Of a stretch of DNA of 64,000 bases, positions 53,093 through 62,662 are shown in pieces. Both the position numbers and the translations under genes were made by a program. Below the pieces are notes generated by a model. The model worked only from the letters and a program-made list of their open reading frames with translations, had not been told where the DNA came from and did no database searches. Positions within the stretch are counted from its first letter, which is position 1. Every line of letters begins with the position of its first letter. The stretch is from Tunturiibacter empetritectus (GTDB taxonomy: Bacteria > Acidobacteriota > Terriglobia > Terriglobales > Acidobacteriaceae), in the NCBI RefSeq assembly GCF_013410875.1, contig NZ_JACCCU010000001.1, positions 2,480,001 to 2,544,000 on the forward strand, in the 5' to 3' direction.

Positions 53093-53155
53093 GGGAGGGG
53101 TCCAGTCTTGTAAAACACAATTATCGAACTTACGGAAAGGTCTATCAACACAAAA

Positions 53156-53181
53156 GCTGACTGGGAACATTCCCAGTCAGC
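53156..53181 (-). terminator. Terminator after the OmpA-like gene
   Basis: A 12-bp perfect stem (GCTGACTGGGAA with TTCCCAGTCAGC) with a 2-nt loop, followed by TTTTG on the minus strand, 25 nt after the OmpA-like stop. Confidence 0.8.
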
Positions 53182-53205
53182 CATGTGCATGACTACAGCA
53201 AATTG

Positions 53206-54837
53206 TTACTGCTTCTTCTTGTGGTGATGCGTGACTGGTGCGGTCCGTGGCTTGGCGGTTACTGCGCTTTCGTCCACGGGGGTAAGGCCGGTGGTGCTGA
53301 GTGTTGCTCCGGCAGGAATCAACGTCGTCGTCACTGTCTTACCGTTATCCGAACCGGTGTAGACCGAGACACGGCTGGCGTCGACACCCTTCTCCGTTAC
53401 CAGGTAGGCCTTCGTGTTGACGGCACGCTCAGCAGCAAGCTTGTCGCCCTTCTTCTCGGCGCTGTCCTTATCGCCAACTACGGCCAGCTTCGCATCAGAG
53501 GTGCGCTGCAGGTTGAGAGCGATATCGTCCAGGCAGGCCTTAGCTTCGTTATCTACACGGGCCGGGCGCTTCTTGTCGCGATCGAAGTTGATCGAGCAAA
53601 GCTGGCTGGTCGTTGGCGCTGGCGGCGGCGGCGGTGCGTTGACCGTAACCGTAGTCGTCGCAGAGGCTGTCTGACCCTTGTCGTCCACAACGTTGCAGGT
53701 CACCGTGATCGTGCCAGGTGCCGCGCCGGTTGTGGTCAGAGTCGCCGTCGAGTTGCTTCCCGATACCGAGCCAGCCGAAGAGCTGTAGCTGTAGGTCAGA
53801 GGACGATTCTGCGGGCTTACACCGCTCGCGGTAATCGTCGAGGAGTCCCCAGGAGCAACCGTCGAAGGATTGGCCGAGCAGCTCAGGGTTGGCGGCTCAA
53901 ACGCTTTCACGGTGTAGCTGGCTGAGCAGTCCGCCGACTCACCCGGCTTCGCACCCTCGGTTATATGGCCCTTCGCCGTATAAGTTCCAGGGTTCGCAGA
54001 CGCGGTGTCAATGTTGGCTGTGGTCGAGGTTCCCGTGATCGTGCCGCCATCCGCGGTCCAGTTGTAGGTCGCCGTCTTCTTCGGATTCAGGTTCAGAGGC
54101 GTTCCTGTGACCGTAATAGGATCGCCAGGAAAGACAGTCGCAGGGGAAGCTGCGCAGGAGTAGGTCACCGGCGGAGGAGGAATGATATGGCCGAAGTGAG
54201 CTACGATACCCGTGCTCAGTTCAGCTCCGCCCAGGTTCGCGCGCCCACCGATTGCGCCACCGGTCGGAGGAGCAACTGGCGGACCATAGTCTGCGTGAAC
54301 ATACTTATAGTCTGCCTGGAAGAGGCGGAGAGAAAATTTGTTATTGAAGAACGGCAGATCATAGTCCATGCCGCCGCCAACCGTCAGGCTTGGTCCCCAC
54401 TGATACGGATTGTGGTATCCGCCCGACTCAGAGTTTGGGCCGCCTAAACGCGCACCGCCTGCCAGTCCGTGGGCGAACAACGTGAAGTTCTGCATCGGTG
54501 CACGGAAGATCGGTCCAGCGGAAGCCGTATACAGGCCATCATTGTTGCCGTCTGGATGAGCCGCGAAGACTACCTCGCCACCAACATACTTGTTGAAGTA
54601 ATACGCGCCACTTCCGATCGCACCTTTGTCAATCGACGAATAGTTGATTCCCGCCGGCTTTACCTGGCCATGAGCTCCAAAGTACGAGTATCCCAGGAAT
54701 ACGTCGATGCGTGAAGGGTTCGGCCCCACCGGGGCGGCTGTGCTGGGAGTCTGCGCACTGAGACTGGCAACTCCGAGACTGACTGCACATGCAGCCAGTA
54801 CGTACCGGCGTGTATTACGAAACGGGCGATAAACCAT
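53206..54837 (-). CDS. OmpA-like outer-membrane protein with Ig/PKD-like repeats
   Basis: 543 residues from the ATG at 54837 (GGAGGAA 5 nt upstream). Signal peptide about 1-28 (ASLSA-Q), an N-terminal eight-strand-type barrel (about 40-230: FLGYSYFGAHG, GGEVVFAAH, GGGMDYDLPF), two or three Ig/PKD-like repeats (about 235-400, each with xSCxANPxTVxPGDxxTIT), a Pro-rich linker, and an OmpA-like C-terminal domain (about 415-500, CSINFDRDKKRPARVDNEAKACLDDIA, AERAVNTKAYLV). It should bridge outer membrane and peptidoglycan. The final HHHKKKQ is unusual. Single-gene unit with its own terminator. Confidence 0.88.
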   Translation of the reverse strand: MVYRPFRNTRRYVLAACAVSLGVASLSAQTPSTAAPVGPNPSRIDVFLGYSYFGAHGQVKPAGINYSSIDKGAIGSGAYYFNKYVGGEVVFAAHPDGNNDGLYTASAGPIFRAPMQNFTLFAHGLAGGARLGGPNSESGGYHNPYQWGPSLTVGGGMDYDLPFFNNKFSLRLFQADYKYVHADYGPPVAPPTGGAIGGRANLGGAELSTGIVAHFGHIIPPPPVTYSCAASPATVFPGDPITVTGTPLNLNPKKTATYNWTADGGTITGTSTTANIDTASANPGTYTAKGHITEGAKPGESADCSASYTVKAFEPPTLSCSANPSTVAPGDSSTITASGVSPQNRPLTYSYSSSAGSVSGSNSTATLTTTGAAPGTITVTCNVVDDKGQTASATTTVTVNAPPPPPAPTTSQLCSINFDRDKKRPARVDNEAKACLDDIALNLQRTSDAKLAVVGDKDSAEKKGDKLAAERAVNTKAYLVTEKGVDASRVSVYTGSDNGKTVTTTLIPAGATLSTTGLTPVDESAVTAKPRTAPVTHHHKKKQ

Positions 54838-55065
54838 TCGAGTTCCTCCACTCAAAGTCTTGCTTTTTTTTACGAGCCTTCATCTTCATCTACAGGGATC
54901 GTTTTGTTGGTTCGATTCCTTACAGCTTACTTCAGTTGCTAATGCATCCGGTAAAAAAATACTCCTCGATGACACTATTTTCAATACGTTACCAGTGAGA
55001 AAGGAAAAAACGTTCCTCAGGTGGAATGGATGAACCCTTCCAGTAACTGCACTTTTCTTGGTGCT

Positions 55066-55683
55066 TTAACTCAAATTCAGGGTTTTTCGCATAGACCCGC
55101 GCTCCTGCTGGATCTTTTCCTGCAAAAGCGTGATCGCATACAGCAGCTGCTCCGGTCGGGGTGGACACCCGGGAACGTACACATCCACTGGAATGACCTG
55201 ATTAACCCCCTGCAGCAAAGCATAGTTGTTGAAGATTCCACCCGAAGTCGCGCACGCCCCCATCGAGATCACCCACTTTGGTTCAGGCATCTGCTCGTAC
55301 AGCCGCCGAATTACAGGCGCCATCTTCTGCGAAACCCGCCCCGCGATAATCATCAGGTCGCTCTGCCGAGGCGACGGGCGAAACACCTCCGCCCCAAACC
55401 GCGCAATGTCGTACCGCGATCCGCCCATGGACATCATCTCGATCGCGCAGCACGCCAGCCCAAAGGTCATCGGCCAGATGGAGTTCTTTCGCACCCAGTT
55501 GATCGCCGCATCCATCGAAGCCAGCACAATGCCCTCCGGCTGCTCGTCTCCCCAGCTCACCTCGGTTACCTTTTCATGGTTCTTGCCGGAGCTTTCCAGG
55601 TTGCCGAAAAGATAGCGATCGTTTCTTTGCGGAGTGGCTGTGGGACGGCCATTGCTTGTGTTGTCGCTGGTAGTTGTGCCCAT
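55066..55683 (-). CDS. nuoB: NADH-quinone oxidoreductase subunit B
   Basis: 205 residues. Ligands of cluster N2 are all there: C78 and C79 (GLACCAIEM), C144 (GACATSGG) and C173 (PGCPPRPE). An N-terminal 40-residue extension, Asn/Thr-rich, is not typical. NuoB sits at the junction of the peripheral and membrane arms of complex I and passes electrons to quinone. No other nuo gene lies beside it, so the complex is encoded in scattered pieces or this is a second copy. Confidence 0.93.
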   Translation of the reverse strand: MGTTTSDNTSNGRPTATPQRNDRYLFGNLESSGKNHEKVTEVSWGDEQPEGIVLASMDAAINWVRKNSIWPMTFGLACCAIEMMSMGGSRYDIARFGAEVFRPSPRQSDLMIIAGRVSQKMAPVIRRLYEQMPEPKWVISMGACATSGGIFNNYALLQGVNQVIPVDVYVPGCPPRPEQLLYAITLLQEKIQQERGSMRKTLNLS

Positions 55684-55804
55684 GTTTCTAATATAAGACC
55701 CTTACACAATCGCCGCATAGTCAATTCCGCATGTAATTGACAGGCAACTCCAAAGCCGCTCGAGTTGAAACAGTGCGTTCGAAGCATGAAACCCTTCTTC
55801 AGGC

Positions 55805-58480
55805 CTAGCGCGCATTCTCTTCGATGGCCCGCAACAAAGCCTCCCGCAACACCCTTCCCTCTTCTTTGTCCAGCTTTGCCCCGCTGCGGGTCAGGTAGAA
55901 GACGTCAATAGCCGTCTCGCCCTCCGTATCCACCAGCGCCACCTCGATATTGCAGCCCTGTGCCGCCAGCGTCAGGCTCAGAGCCCTCAGCAGTCCAGTC
56001 GTATCCTGCGCCACTACCTCCAGCAGCGTACTGTGCGACGAAGCCTCATCGTCAAACTCCACCCTGGTCTCGACTACCATCAACGGCGCCTTTCGTCTCC
56101 CTCTCCGCCGCCCACTCAGCAGTTTCTCCACCGACACCGCTCCGGTCATCACATCATGCACGCTCTTCACAAACGCCTCGTGCTCGGACGCATTCATCTC
56201 CAGCGTCCGGAAGGTGTCCGTAAACCGGAACGTATCCACAACCACACCCTGCCGGTTCGAAAACGCATCCGCCGTGACAATATTCATCCCCCACGCCGCC
56301 AGCACCCCAGCCATCGTCGCGAAGAGCTGCGGTCTGTCCTTCGTCACCAGCGTCAACTCGCTCACCGCAGGCACATAGCGAAAATCCAGCTGCACCGGAT
56401 CTCCCGCGAACCCCGTCGCCATCTTGAAGTGTGTCCGTACCTGCTCCGGCGTCCTCGTCAGCACGTAGCGCTCCGGAAAACCATCCAGGTACTCCAGCAC
56501 TGCCGCCTTCTGCCCCGGCAGCAGAGCCACCACCCGATGCACCAGTTCGCTCTCCTCCTGCGCCCCCAGCCGTTCCTCATCCACGCTGCGGTCCAGATAG
56601 TTCGCCGTAGCGATAAAAAGCTGCCAGAGATTCTCTGCCTTCCACGGCGTCAACGCATCCGGATGTACCGCATTGATATCCGCATAAGTAAACAAAGTCA
56701 GCATGCGGAGAGCTTCGGGCGTCTGCATCTTCCCCGCAAACGCCTGCACCGTCTCCTCATCAAAAATATCCCTCCGCAGCGCAGCCGACATCTCCAGGTG
56801 ATTCGCGATCAGGTTCACCACCAGCCCGCTCTCATAAGTATCCAGCTCCAGCCGTTCCAGCACACTCTCAGCCATCCGCGCACTCTCCCGCGTATGATCG
56901 CCCGTGCTCCGACTCTTTCCCGTGTCATGCAGCAACGCCGCAAGATACAGCAGCTCCGGATGCGGCAGCTCCCGCAGCACTCCGCCAAGCCGCGTAGCCC
57001 ACTCCGCCATACCACCGTATTGCGCGCTCTCCAGCCCATGCAGCGTATCGATCAGCACAAAGGTGTGTTCATCGACCGTGTAGCGGTGATACGCATCCCG
57101 AATCACCAGCGCGTCGATCCCGTGAAACTCAGGGATCAGCAACTCCAACACGCCCATCGCATGCATCGACCGCAGCGCATCGCCGGCATAAGCGCCCTTC
57201 AATATCCCCTGCAGATGATGCCACAGAGACGGTCCCTCCTCCAGATGCGCCGACAGCAGCGGCAGCCCCTGCGACAACCTCTCTTCCGCATCCCCGCCCA
57301 GCGTCACTCCCGTCCGCGCCATCGCCGCAAACACCTGCAGCACCACATCCGGATCCCCTGCCGGATCATGGCCGAACTCGGTCGAAGTCTCAAGCACGAC
57401 CCGGCCGCGCTCCAGACGAAAGCCATGCTGCACAACCTCCGCCTTCCGCTCGCGTTTCAATCCAAGCAGCCGGGACGCGGAGGCTGCAGGCACCTCATCT
57501 AGCATCTGCGTCACCCGGCGCTCCACGCTGCGCGCATGTCGAAAATAGAGCCGCATCCAATACGCCGCATCCGCCTTCTTCGGCTTGCGGCCCGTGATCC
57601 CTACAGCGGTCTCAGCCGCTGCATCCTGCGCCTGCCAATCCAGTGTGTTGTCGTCCCGCTCATGCCGATAGTGCAGAAAACACCGCACCAGCCAAAGAAA
57701 ATCCACCGCCTTACGAAACTCATTGCCATCGACAGCCGGCCCGCGATGACCCTCGGCCCCGCCCTTCTTCTGGGCCGACGCCGTCGCGACACGCAGGTTC
57801 ATCATCCACCCACAAACATGCACATCCCGCAGTCCACCGGGACAGTCTTTGATGTTCGGCTCCAAGTGAAACAGCGTGTCTCCGTACTTCGCATGGCGGG
57901 CTCGTGTCAGCTCCAACAGACGAACCGTTATCGCCTTATGCTCCCGCTGCAGCAGCTTCGGCACGCTCTGTTCCGCGAGCTTGTCGTAGAGCAATGCATC
58001 CCCGGTCACCCAGCGATGATCCATCAACGACAGCGCAAACTCTGCATTCTCCGCGTCGAATCTCTCGCATTCCGCCAGCTTCCGCGTCGCCGGTGAGACC
58101 CGAATCCCGCAGTCCCACATCTCCTGATTCACGCGGCGAATCCCGTCTTTGACATCCCTCTCAGCCAGCCTCCCATCCAGCAAAAAGAGCAGGTCCACAT
58201 CCGAGTAAGGAAACAGCTCCTTCCGTCCGTATCCGCCAACCGCCACCAGAGAGATCCCATTGCCCAGCCGCGAATCCCGCTCAATCGCCTGCGCCCACAG
58301 GTCTCGCACCAACTCATCCAGCGCAGCAGCCCGCGCAGCAATCGTCACTGCACCCGAAGCACCACCCGCCTCGAACGCGCCACGAACCTCCAGCATCTTC
58401 CGCTGGTAGATCCCACGCATTCCGCTACTTGGGTACTCAGTTCCCTGCATGGCTATTGTGCTCGAAAGAACTTTAAGCAT
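55805..58480 (-). CDS. glnD: [Protein-PII] uridylyltransferase/uridylyl-removing enzyme
   Basis: 891 residues. Nucleotidyltransferase domain with VGGYGRKELFPYSDVDLLF (about 82-100), a linker with NIKDCPGGLRDVH, an HD domain with RYTVDEHTF and LLHDTGKS (near 470-520), and two C-terminal ACT domains (about 690-880). Uridylylates PII when glutamine is low and reverses it when high. It lies downstream of glnB/glnK and amtB in the same direction, 260 nt after the former. GGAG is 11 nt before the ATG at 58480. Confidence 0.94.
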   Translation of the reverse strand: MLKVLSSTIAMQGTEYPSSGMRGIYQRKMLEVRGAFEAGGASGAVTIAARAAALDELVRDLWAQAIERDSRLGNGISLVAVGGYGRKELFPYSDVDLLFLLDGRLAERDVKDGIRRVNQEMWDCGIRVSPATRKLAECERFDAENAEFALSLMDHRWVTGDALLYDKLAEQSVPKLLQREHKAITVRLLELTRARHAKYGDTLFHLEPNIKDCPGGLRDVHVCGWMMNLRVATASAQKKGGAEGHRGPAVDGNEFRKAVDFLWLVRCFLHYRHERDDNTLDWQAQDAAAETAVGITGRKPKKADAAYWMRLYFRHARSVERRVTQMLDEVPAASASRLLGLKRERKAEVVQHGFRLERGRVVLETSTEFGHDPAGDPDVVLQVFAAMARTGVTLGGDAEERLSQGLPLLSAHLEEGPSLWHHLQGILKGAYAGDALRSMHAMGVLELLIPEFHGIDALVIRDAYHRYTVDEHTFVLIDTLHGLESAQYGGMAEWATRLGGVLRELPHPELLYLAALLHDTGKSRSTGDHTRESARMAESVLERLELDTYESGLVVNLIANHLEMSAALRRDIFDEETVQAFAGKMQTPEALRMLTLFTYADINAVHPDALTPWKAENLWQLFIATANYLDRSVDEERLGAQEESELVHRVVALLPGQKAAVLEYLDGFPERYVLTRTPEQVRTHFKMATGFAGDPVQLDFRYVPAVSELTLVTKDRPQLFATMAGVLAAWGMNIVTADAFSNRQGVVVDTFRFTDTFRTLEMNASEHEAFVKSVHDVMTGAVSVEKLLSGRRRGRRKAPLMVVETRVEFDDEASSHSTLLEVVAQDTTGLLRALSLTLAAQGCNIEVALVDTEGETAIDVFYLTRSGAKLDKEEGRVLREALLRAIEENAR

Positions 58481-58513
58481 ACAGCCGACAACTCCATCAG
58501 CTACATCGAACGG

Positions 58514-58597
58514 CTATTGGCCCAGAGACAACCCTTCGTTGCCACCACCGCACTTTGGACATTTGCGCTCAAAAAATACCTGAACCGTTAGCGCCAT
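58514..58597 (-). CDS. Possible 27-residue CxxC micropeptide
   Basis: MALTVQVFFERKCPKCGGGN and seven further residues, with GGAGAGG before the ATG. One zinc-knuckle-like CPKCG. It lies in the gap between glnB/glnK and glnD. Only the site and the CxxC support it; chance occurrence is quite possible. Confidence 0.25.
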   Translation of the reverse strand: MALTVQVFFERKCPKCGGGNEGLSLGQ

Positions 58598-58740
58598 AGA
58601 CCTCTCCGCAATGAGAGCGTGCAAGCTGGTACACCTTTGCCCATGATCCGTACCCGGTCGATCGGTATTACGTATCACTACCTGGCTATTTCGGTTCACA
58701 TAGCCGGTTTTAGTTGTGAGTGCTTCTGACACTCGTCCCC

Positions 58741-59094
<354 letters not shown>

Positions 59095-59120
59095 TCAAGC
59101 CGATCGTCTACCGCCGAAAT

Positions 59121-60575
59121 TTAGTGCGCCCAATCGTACCCTTCTTCGCCATGCTGCGAAAGATCGAGTCCCTCGCGCTCATCATCCTCGCTTACTCTAA
59201 GTCCGATCAGTTTATCCACGATAAACAGAATCACCAGTGTTCCCACAATCGAAAGAGCCCAAGCAATCGCCACGCCAACCAGCTGGTTCAGCAACTGATG
59301 AGCATTCCCTTCGAGAAGCCCCGTAGCCTTCCCCGCACCGAAGATCGGATTGATCACGCTGTTGGCAAATACGCCGGTCAAGATCGCACCCATCGTCCCG
59401 CCAGCGCCATGCACCCCGAACGCATCCAGCGAGTCGTCGTAACCAAACGCCGCCTTCACCTTCACCACCATCAAATAACAGCCCACTCCCGCAATCAGCC
59501 CAATCCAAAGCGCCGATATCGGCGTAACAAACCCCGAAGCCGGTGTAATCGCCACCAGCCCAGCCACTGCGCCGGAGATCGCGCCCAGCGCCGAAGGTTT
59601 GCCCTGCCGAATCCACTCCGCCACGCTCCACCCAATCGCCGCAGCCGCCGCGCCAAAGTGAGTCGCCACAAACGCCGAAGTCGCCAGCGTCCCCGAGCTC
59701 AGCGCCGAACCGGCATTGAACCCGAACCACCCCACCCAAAGCAAACAAGCCCCAATGAAACTCAGCACCACCGAATGCGGCGGCATCGGCACCTTCGGAT
59801 ATCCCAGCCTCTTGCCCAGATAAAGCGCCGTCACCAGCGCCGACACCCCGGAAGTCACATGCACCACGGTCCCACCCGCAAAGTCGAGACAAGGAAACCG
59901 TCCGCCCAGCGAAGCATTCAACAACCCACCCTTGCCCCAGACCATATGCGCCATCGGACTGTAAACCACCATCGCCCACAGCACCATAAACACCAGCATC
60001 GCGGAAAACTTCATCCTCTCGGCAAACGCGCCCGTGATCAGCGCCGGCGTAATAATCGCGAACATCAGCTGATACACCATAAACGTCTGCAGCGGAATCG
60101 TCGCCGCATACTTCACATCCGGCGCCAGACCCACGCCCTTCAAAAACACATTGTGCAACCCGCCGATAAACGCGTTCCCCTCGCCAAACGCCAGCGAATA
60201 CGTCACCAGAGCCCACAGCACGGTGATCACCGCCATCATCGCGAAGGTATGCATCATCGTGCCGAGAATATTCTTCTTCCGCACCAACCCGCCGTAGAAC
60301 AGCGCCAGCCCCGGTCCGCTCATCATCAACACCAGCGCCGCCGAAACCAGCATCCAGGCGTTATCCCCCGAAGTCTGCGCAGCAGCGATCAGCGCCGCAT
60401 TATCGGCATTCTGTTTCTCCAGCGCCACTATCCTGTCCGTCTGGCTCAAACTCGAACCTCCAGGAGCGGCCGAGGCAGTCGTCTGCGCCCAAACCCGCGA
60501 CCCACCCGCTGCCATTCCGCCGACAATCAGCGCAAACAGAAAAGCCAGAAACACCTTCGCCACTGGAAGACGCAT
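59121..60575 (-). CDS. amtB: Ammonium transporter
   Basis: 484 residues with a signal-like N-terminus (about 1-30, RVWAQ) and a Gln/Ser-rich linker before the 11 Amt helices. WMLVSAALVLMMSGPGLALFYGGLVRKKN opens the domain; the twin His are in HSVVLSFIGACLLWVGWFGFN-type and DAFGVHGAGG blocks. Conducts ammonium into the cell, blocked by unuridylylated PII. First gene of the amtB-glnK operon followed by glnD. No SD at the ATG at 60575; upstream sequence shows GGGTGATTG. Confidence 0.94.
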   Translation of the reverse strand: MRLPVAKVFLAFLFALIVGGMAAGGSRVWAQTTASAAPGGSSLSQTDRIVALEKQNADNAALIAAAQTSGDNAWMLVSAALVLMMSGPGLALFYGGLVRKKNILGTMMHTFAMMAVITVLWALVTYSLAFGEGNAFIGGLHNVFLKGVGLAPDVKYAATIPLQTFMVYQLMFAIITPALITGAFAERMKFSAMLVFMVLWAMVVYSPMAHMVWGKGGLLNASLGGRFPCLDFAGGTVVHVTSGVSALVTALYLGKRLGYPKVPMPPHSVVLSFIGACLLWVGWFGFNAGSALSSGTLATSAFVATHFGAAAAAIGWSVAEWIRQGKPSALGAISGAVAGLVAITPASGFVTPISALWIGLIAGVGCYLMVVKVKAAFGYDDSLDAFGVHGAGGTMGAILTGVFANSVINPIFGAGKATGLLEGNAHQLLNQLVGVAIAWALSIVGTLVILFIVDKLIGLRVSEDDEREGLDLSQHGEEGYDWAH

Positions 60576-60817
60576 GGTTCAATCACCCGTTTCAAAGTTA
60601 GTCATTTCAAAATAAACGAAGCAGCAGGAGAGAAGAGATACGCCGTCAATTCGCCAATCTGGCAGCCTACGACTCAATCTTCATAAGTCAAAAGAAGCGA
60701 AGCACCTCTGCACCGCTCCGGTTCGCTTTACTCTACACAAGGCAGCGCGCATCACAAAGCAAGAAATTCATCCCGCAGTCGCGACACCCGCAGTCCACTC
60801 TTTGAAAGGCGCTCATC

Positions 60818-61174
60818 ATGTCGACCGCAACTCTCCACCGCTGGAATGAAATCGAACCCGAGCAACTCAATCCTCTTCTCACCCGCCAGTTCGTCACCGG
60901 CAGCCTCGCCATGTTCGCCCGCGTCGTGCTCGCCAAAGGCTGCATCGTCCCGCGCCACTCCCACCCCAACGAGCAGATCACCTTCATCACCGAGGGCGCA
61001 CTCCGCTTCGACTATGACGACGGCACGTCGCACACCGTCAAAGCAGGCGAGATCCTCGTCATCCCCGGCAACCTTGCCCACTCCGCCACAGCTCTCGAAG
61101 ACACTATCGACTTCGACATCTTCGCCCCACCGCGCCAGGACTGGATCGACAAAGACGACAGTTACCTCCGCTAA
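60818..61174 (+). CDS. Small cupin-domain protein
   Basis: 118 residues, a single beta-barrel. Metal ligands: His residues in PRHSHPNEQI (H-x-H and Glu) and His in NLAHSATAL, as in the two cupin motifs. GAGEILVIPG-like block reads KAGEILVIPGNLAH. Such small cupins range from isomerases to storage or sensor proteins; no function is implied. It diverges from amtB by 240 nt and precedes gmhA. Confidence 0.85.
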   Translation: MSTATLHRWNEIEPEQLNPLLTRQFVTGSLAMFARVVLAKGCIVPRHSHPNEQITFITEGALRFDYDDGTSHTVKAGEILVIPGNLAHSATALEDTIDFDIFAPPRQDWIDKDDSYLR

Positions 61175-61193
61175 TCAACCCTTGTCTTACAAG

Positions 61194-61226
61194 TCCTCGC
61201 GCTGGTAGACCCGAGCATCGCGAGGA
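61194..61226 (+). terminator. Hairpin after the cupin gene
   Basis: TCCTCGCG and CGCGAGGA form an 8-bp perfect stem around a 17-nt loop, 20 nt past the cupin stop. No T-run. Confidence 0.4.
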
Positions 61227-61260
61227 CCCATACTCTCTTTCCGCCCAGACTAGGTACAAC

Positions 61261-61275
61261 CCCCACGAAGTGGGC
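61261..61275. repeat. 15-bp element shared with 7543-7557 (inverted)
   Basis: CCCCACGAAGTGGGC is the exact reverse complement of the element at 7543. CCCAC and GTGGG can pair around GAA. It lies in the gap between the cupin gene and gmhA. Confidence 0.45.
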
Positions 61276-61395
61276 GCATCACGCGCAGTGGGCCCGTCCG
61301 GCAGGACAAAAGTTTTAGCAAACCAAAGTCCTTCGACATCCCACCCACCAATCCCGTACCCTTGCATCACCACCCGAAGCAACGTCGGAGAATTC

Positions 61396-62007
61396 ATGAA
61401 GCAACTGGTCCAAAAGCAACTCGCTCTCTCCATCGCAACCCTGCAAGCCGTCCTCGCCGACGAAACCATCTCCGAGACTCTCGTCTCCACCGCAAAACTC
61501 ACCGCCGAAGCCATGCAATCCGGTCACAAGCTTCTGGTCGCCGGCAATGGTGGCTCCGCGGCCGACGCGCAGCACCTGGTCGCCGAGTTCGTCGTCCGCC
61601 TCACCGTCAACCGCCCCGCCCTCCGCGCTATTGCTCTCACCACCGACACCTCCATCCTCACCGCCGCCGGCAACGACTACGGCTTCGACCACATCTTCTC
61701 TCGCCAATTAGAAGCACTCGCCCAGCCCGGCGACGTCTTCCTCGCCATCTCGACCTCCGGCAACTCGAAGAACCTGCTCAGAGCCATCACGCAGGCCAAG
61801 ATAATCGGCATCTCCACCATCGGCCTCACCGGCAACGGCGGCGGCCTCATGCGTCCACTGTGCGACTACAACATCGTCGTCCCTTCTGATATCACCCAGA
61901 ACATCCAGGAGTCCCATCTCGCCCTGGAGCATATCTTCTGCATGCTGGTCGAACGCTTCGCCTTCGGCCACGACCTCGACAAAAAACGCCAAATTCTCAG
62001 CGAATAG
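61396..62007 (+). CDS. gmhA: Phosphoheptose isomerase
   Basis: 203 residues from the ATG at 61396 (GGAG 6 nt upstream); the frame extends to 61270 without a site. A SIS fold with VAGNGGSAADAQHLVAEFV, AISTSGNSKNL, and the C-terminal ESHLALEHIFCMLVE, whose His and Glu match the GmhA zinc/catalytic site. Converts sedoheptulose 7-phosphate to D-glycero-D-manno-heptose 7-phosphate for LPS core. No other heptose genes are nearby. Confidence 0.92.
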   Translation: MKQLVQKQLALSIATLQAVLADETISETLVSTAKLTAEAMQSGHKLLVAGNGGSAADAQHLVAEFVVRLTVNRPALRAIALTTDTSILTAAGNDYGFDHIFSRQLEALAQPGDVFLAISTSGNSKNLLRAITQAKIIGISTIGLTGNGGGLMRPLCDYNIVVPSDITQNIQESHLALEHIFCMLVERFAFGHDLDKKRQILSE

Positions 62008-62017
62008 AACAGCCCTC

Positions 62018-62049
62018 TCGCCGCAAAGGTTACTCGCCGCAAAGGTTAC
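62018..62049. repeat. Two tandem copies of a 16-bp unit
   Basis: TCGCCGCAAAGGTTAC occurs twice head to tail, exact, immediately after the gmhA stop and followed by the first bases of a third copy. A recent slippage-type duplication. Confidence 0.85.
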
Positions 62050-62073
62050 TCTTGGATCTCGGCAGTGCTCCCT

Positions 62074-62601
62074 CTAATGCTCCGCGAGCAATACATCCAC
62101 ATCCGCTTTGAAGTCCGCCTGCCTCACTGCTCCAACATAAGTCTTCGCCACACGCCCCTGCCGATCCACCAGTACCGTCGTAGGCACACCGACCATGCCA
62201 TAAGCCATCTGCGATCCCGGTTCCGGCAATGCCACCGGATACGGCACGCCAAACTCCTCCACAAACTGCTTCACCTTCGCCGTTCCCCCTTCATCGACGG
62301 CCACTCCCACCACCGCCAGTCCCTGCGGCCCCAACTCCTGCGACAGTCGAATCAGCCCCGGTGTCTCCTCCCAGCACGGCCCGCACCAGCTTGCCCAGTA
62401 GTTCACCAGCACCACCTGCCCCCGATGTTCCGCCATCCTCCACGTGCCGCCGTCGAGCTGTGTCATCACCAGCGCCGGCATCGCCCTCCTGTCAGCCATC
62501 GGTGTCATCCCGCCCGACTGCCGGGTCGCGAAGTACCACGCCCCACTCACCACCGCAAACCCGATCAAGCCAACCCCATACCCTACCCACCTCGACCGCA
62601 T
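62074..62601 (-). CDS. TlpA-like membrane-anchored thioredoxin
   Basis: 175 residues from the ATG at 62601 (GGGGAG about 8 nt upstream). An N-terminal membrane anchor (about 7-27), then a thioredoxin fold with C73-GP-C76 in YWASWCGPCW and GVPTTVLVDRQGR (cis-Pro loop). Reduces disulfides in the periplasm, typically for cytochrome c maturation or protection of exported proteins. AhpC/TSA-like spacing suggests the ResA/TlpA group. Converges with gmhA and diverges from the phospholipase gene. Confidence 0.87.
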   Translation of the reverse strand: MRSRWVGYGVGLIGFAVVSGAWYFATRQSGGMTPMADRRAMPALVMTQLDGGTWRMAEHRGQVVLVNYWASWCGPCWEETPGLIRLSQELGPQGLAVVGVAVDEGGTAKVKQFVEEFGVPYPVALPEPGSQMAYGMVGVPTTVLVDRQGRVAKTYVGAVRQADFKADVDVLLAEH

Positions 62602-62662
62602 CGTCAGCTCCCCGCCCCCCAACTCTTTCTTCCGCCACTCGAGCTATGTACAGTTGTCAGAG

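Noticed and set aside
53168-53170. ATG as start of the propeller gene
   Set aside because: Lies in the loop of the OmpA-like gene's terminator and gives a leader without signal features; the TTG at 53092 opens a proper signal peptide.
54905-54930. GGTTCGATTCC, tRNA T-loop-like
   Set aside because: The flanking bases do not pair into a T-arm and no acceptor, D- or anticodon arm is found around it.
56033-57502. Plus-strand open frame of 489 codons
   Set aside because: Antisense to glnD; a basic His/Arg/Pro-rich translation without a domain.
59124-60686. Plus-strand open frame of 520 codons
   Set aside because: Antisense to amtB.
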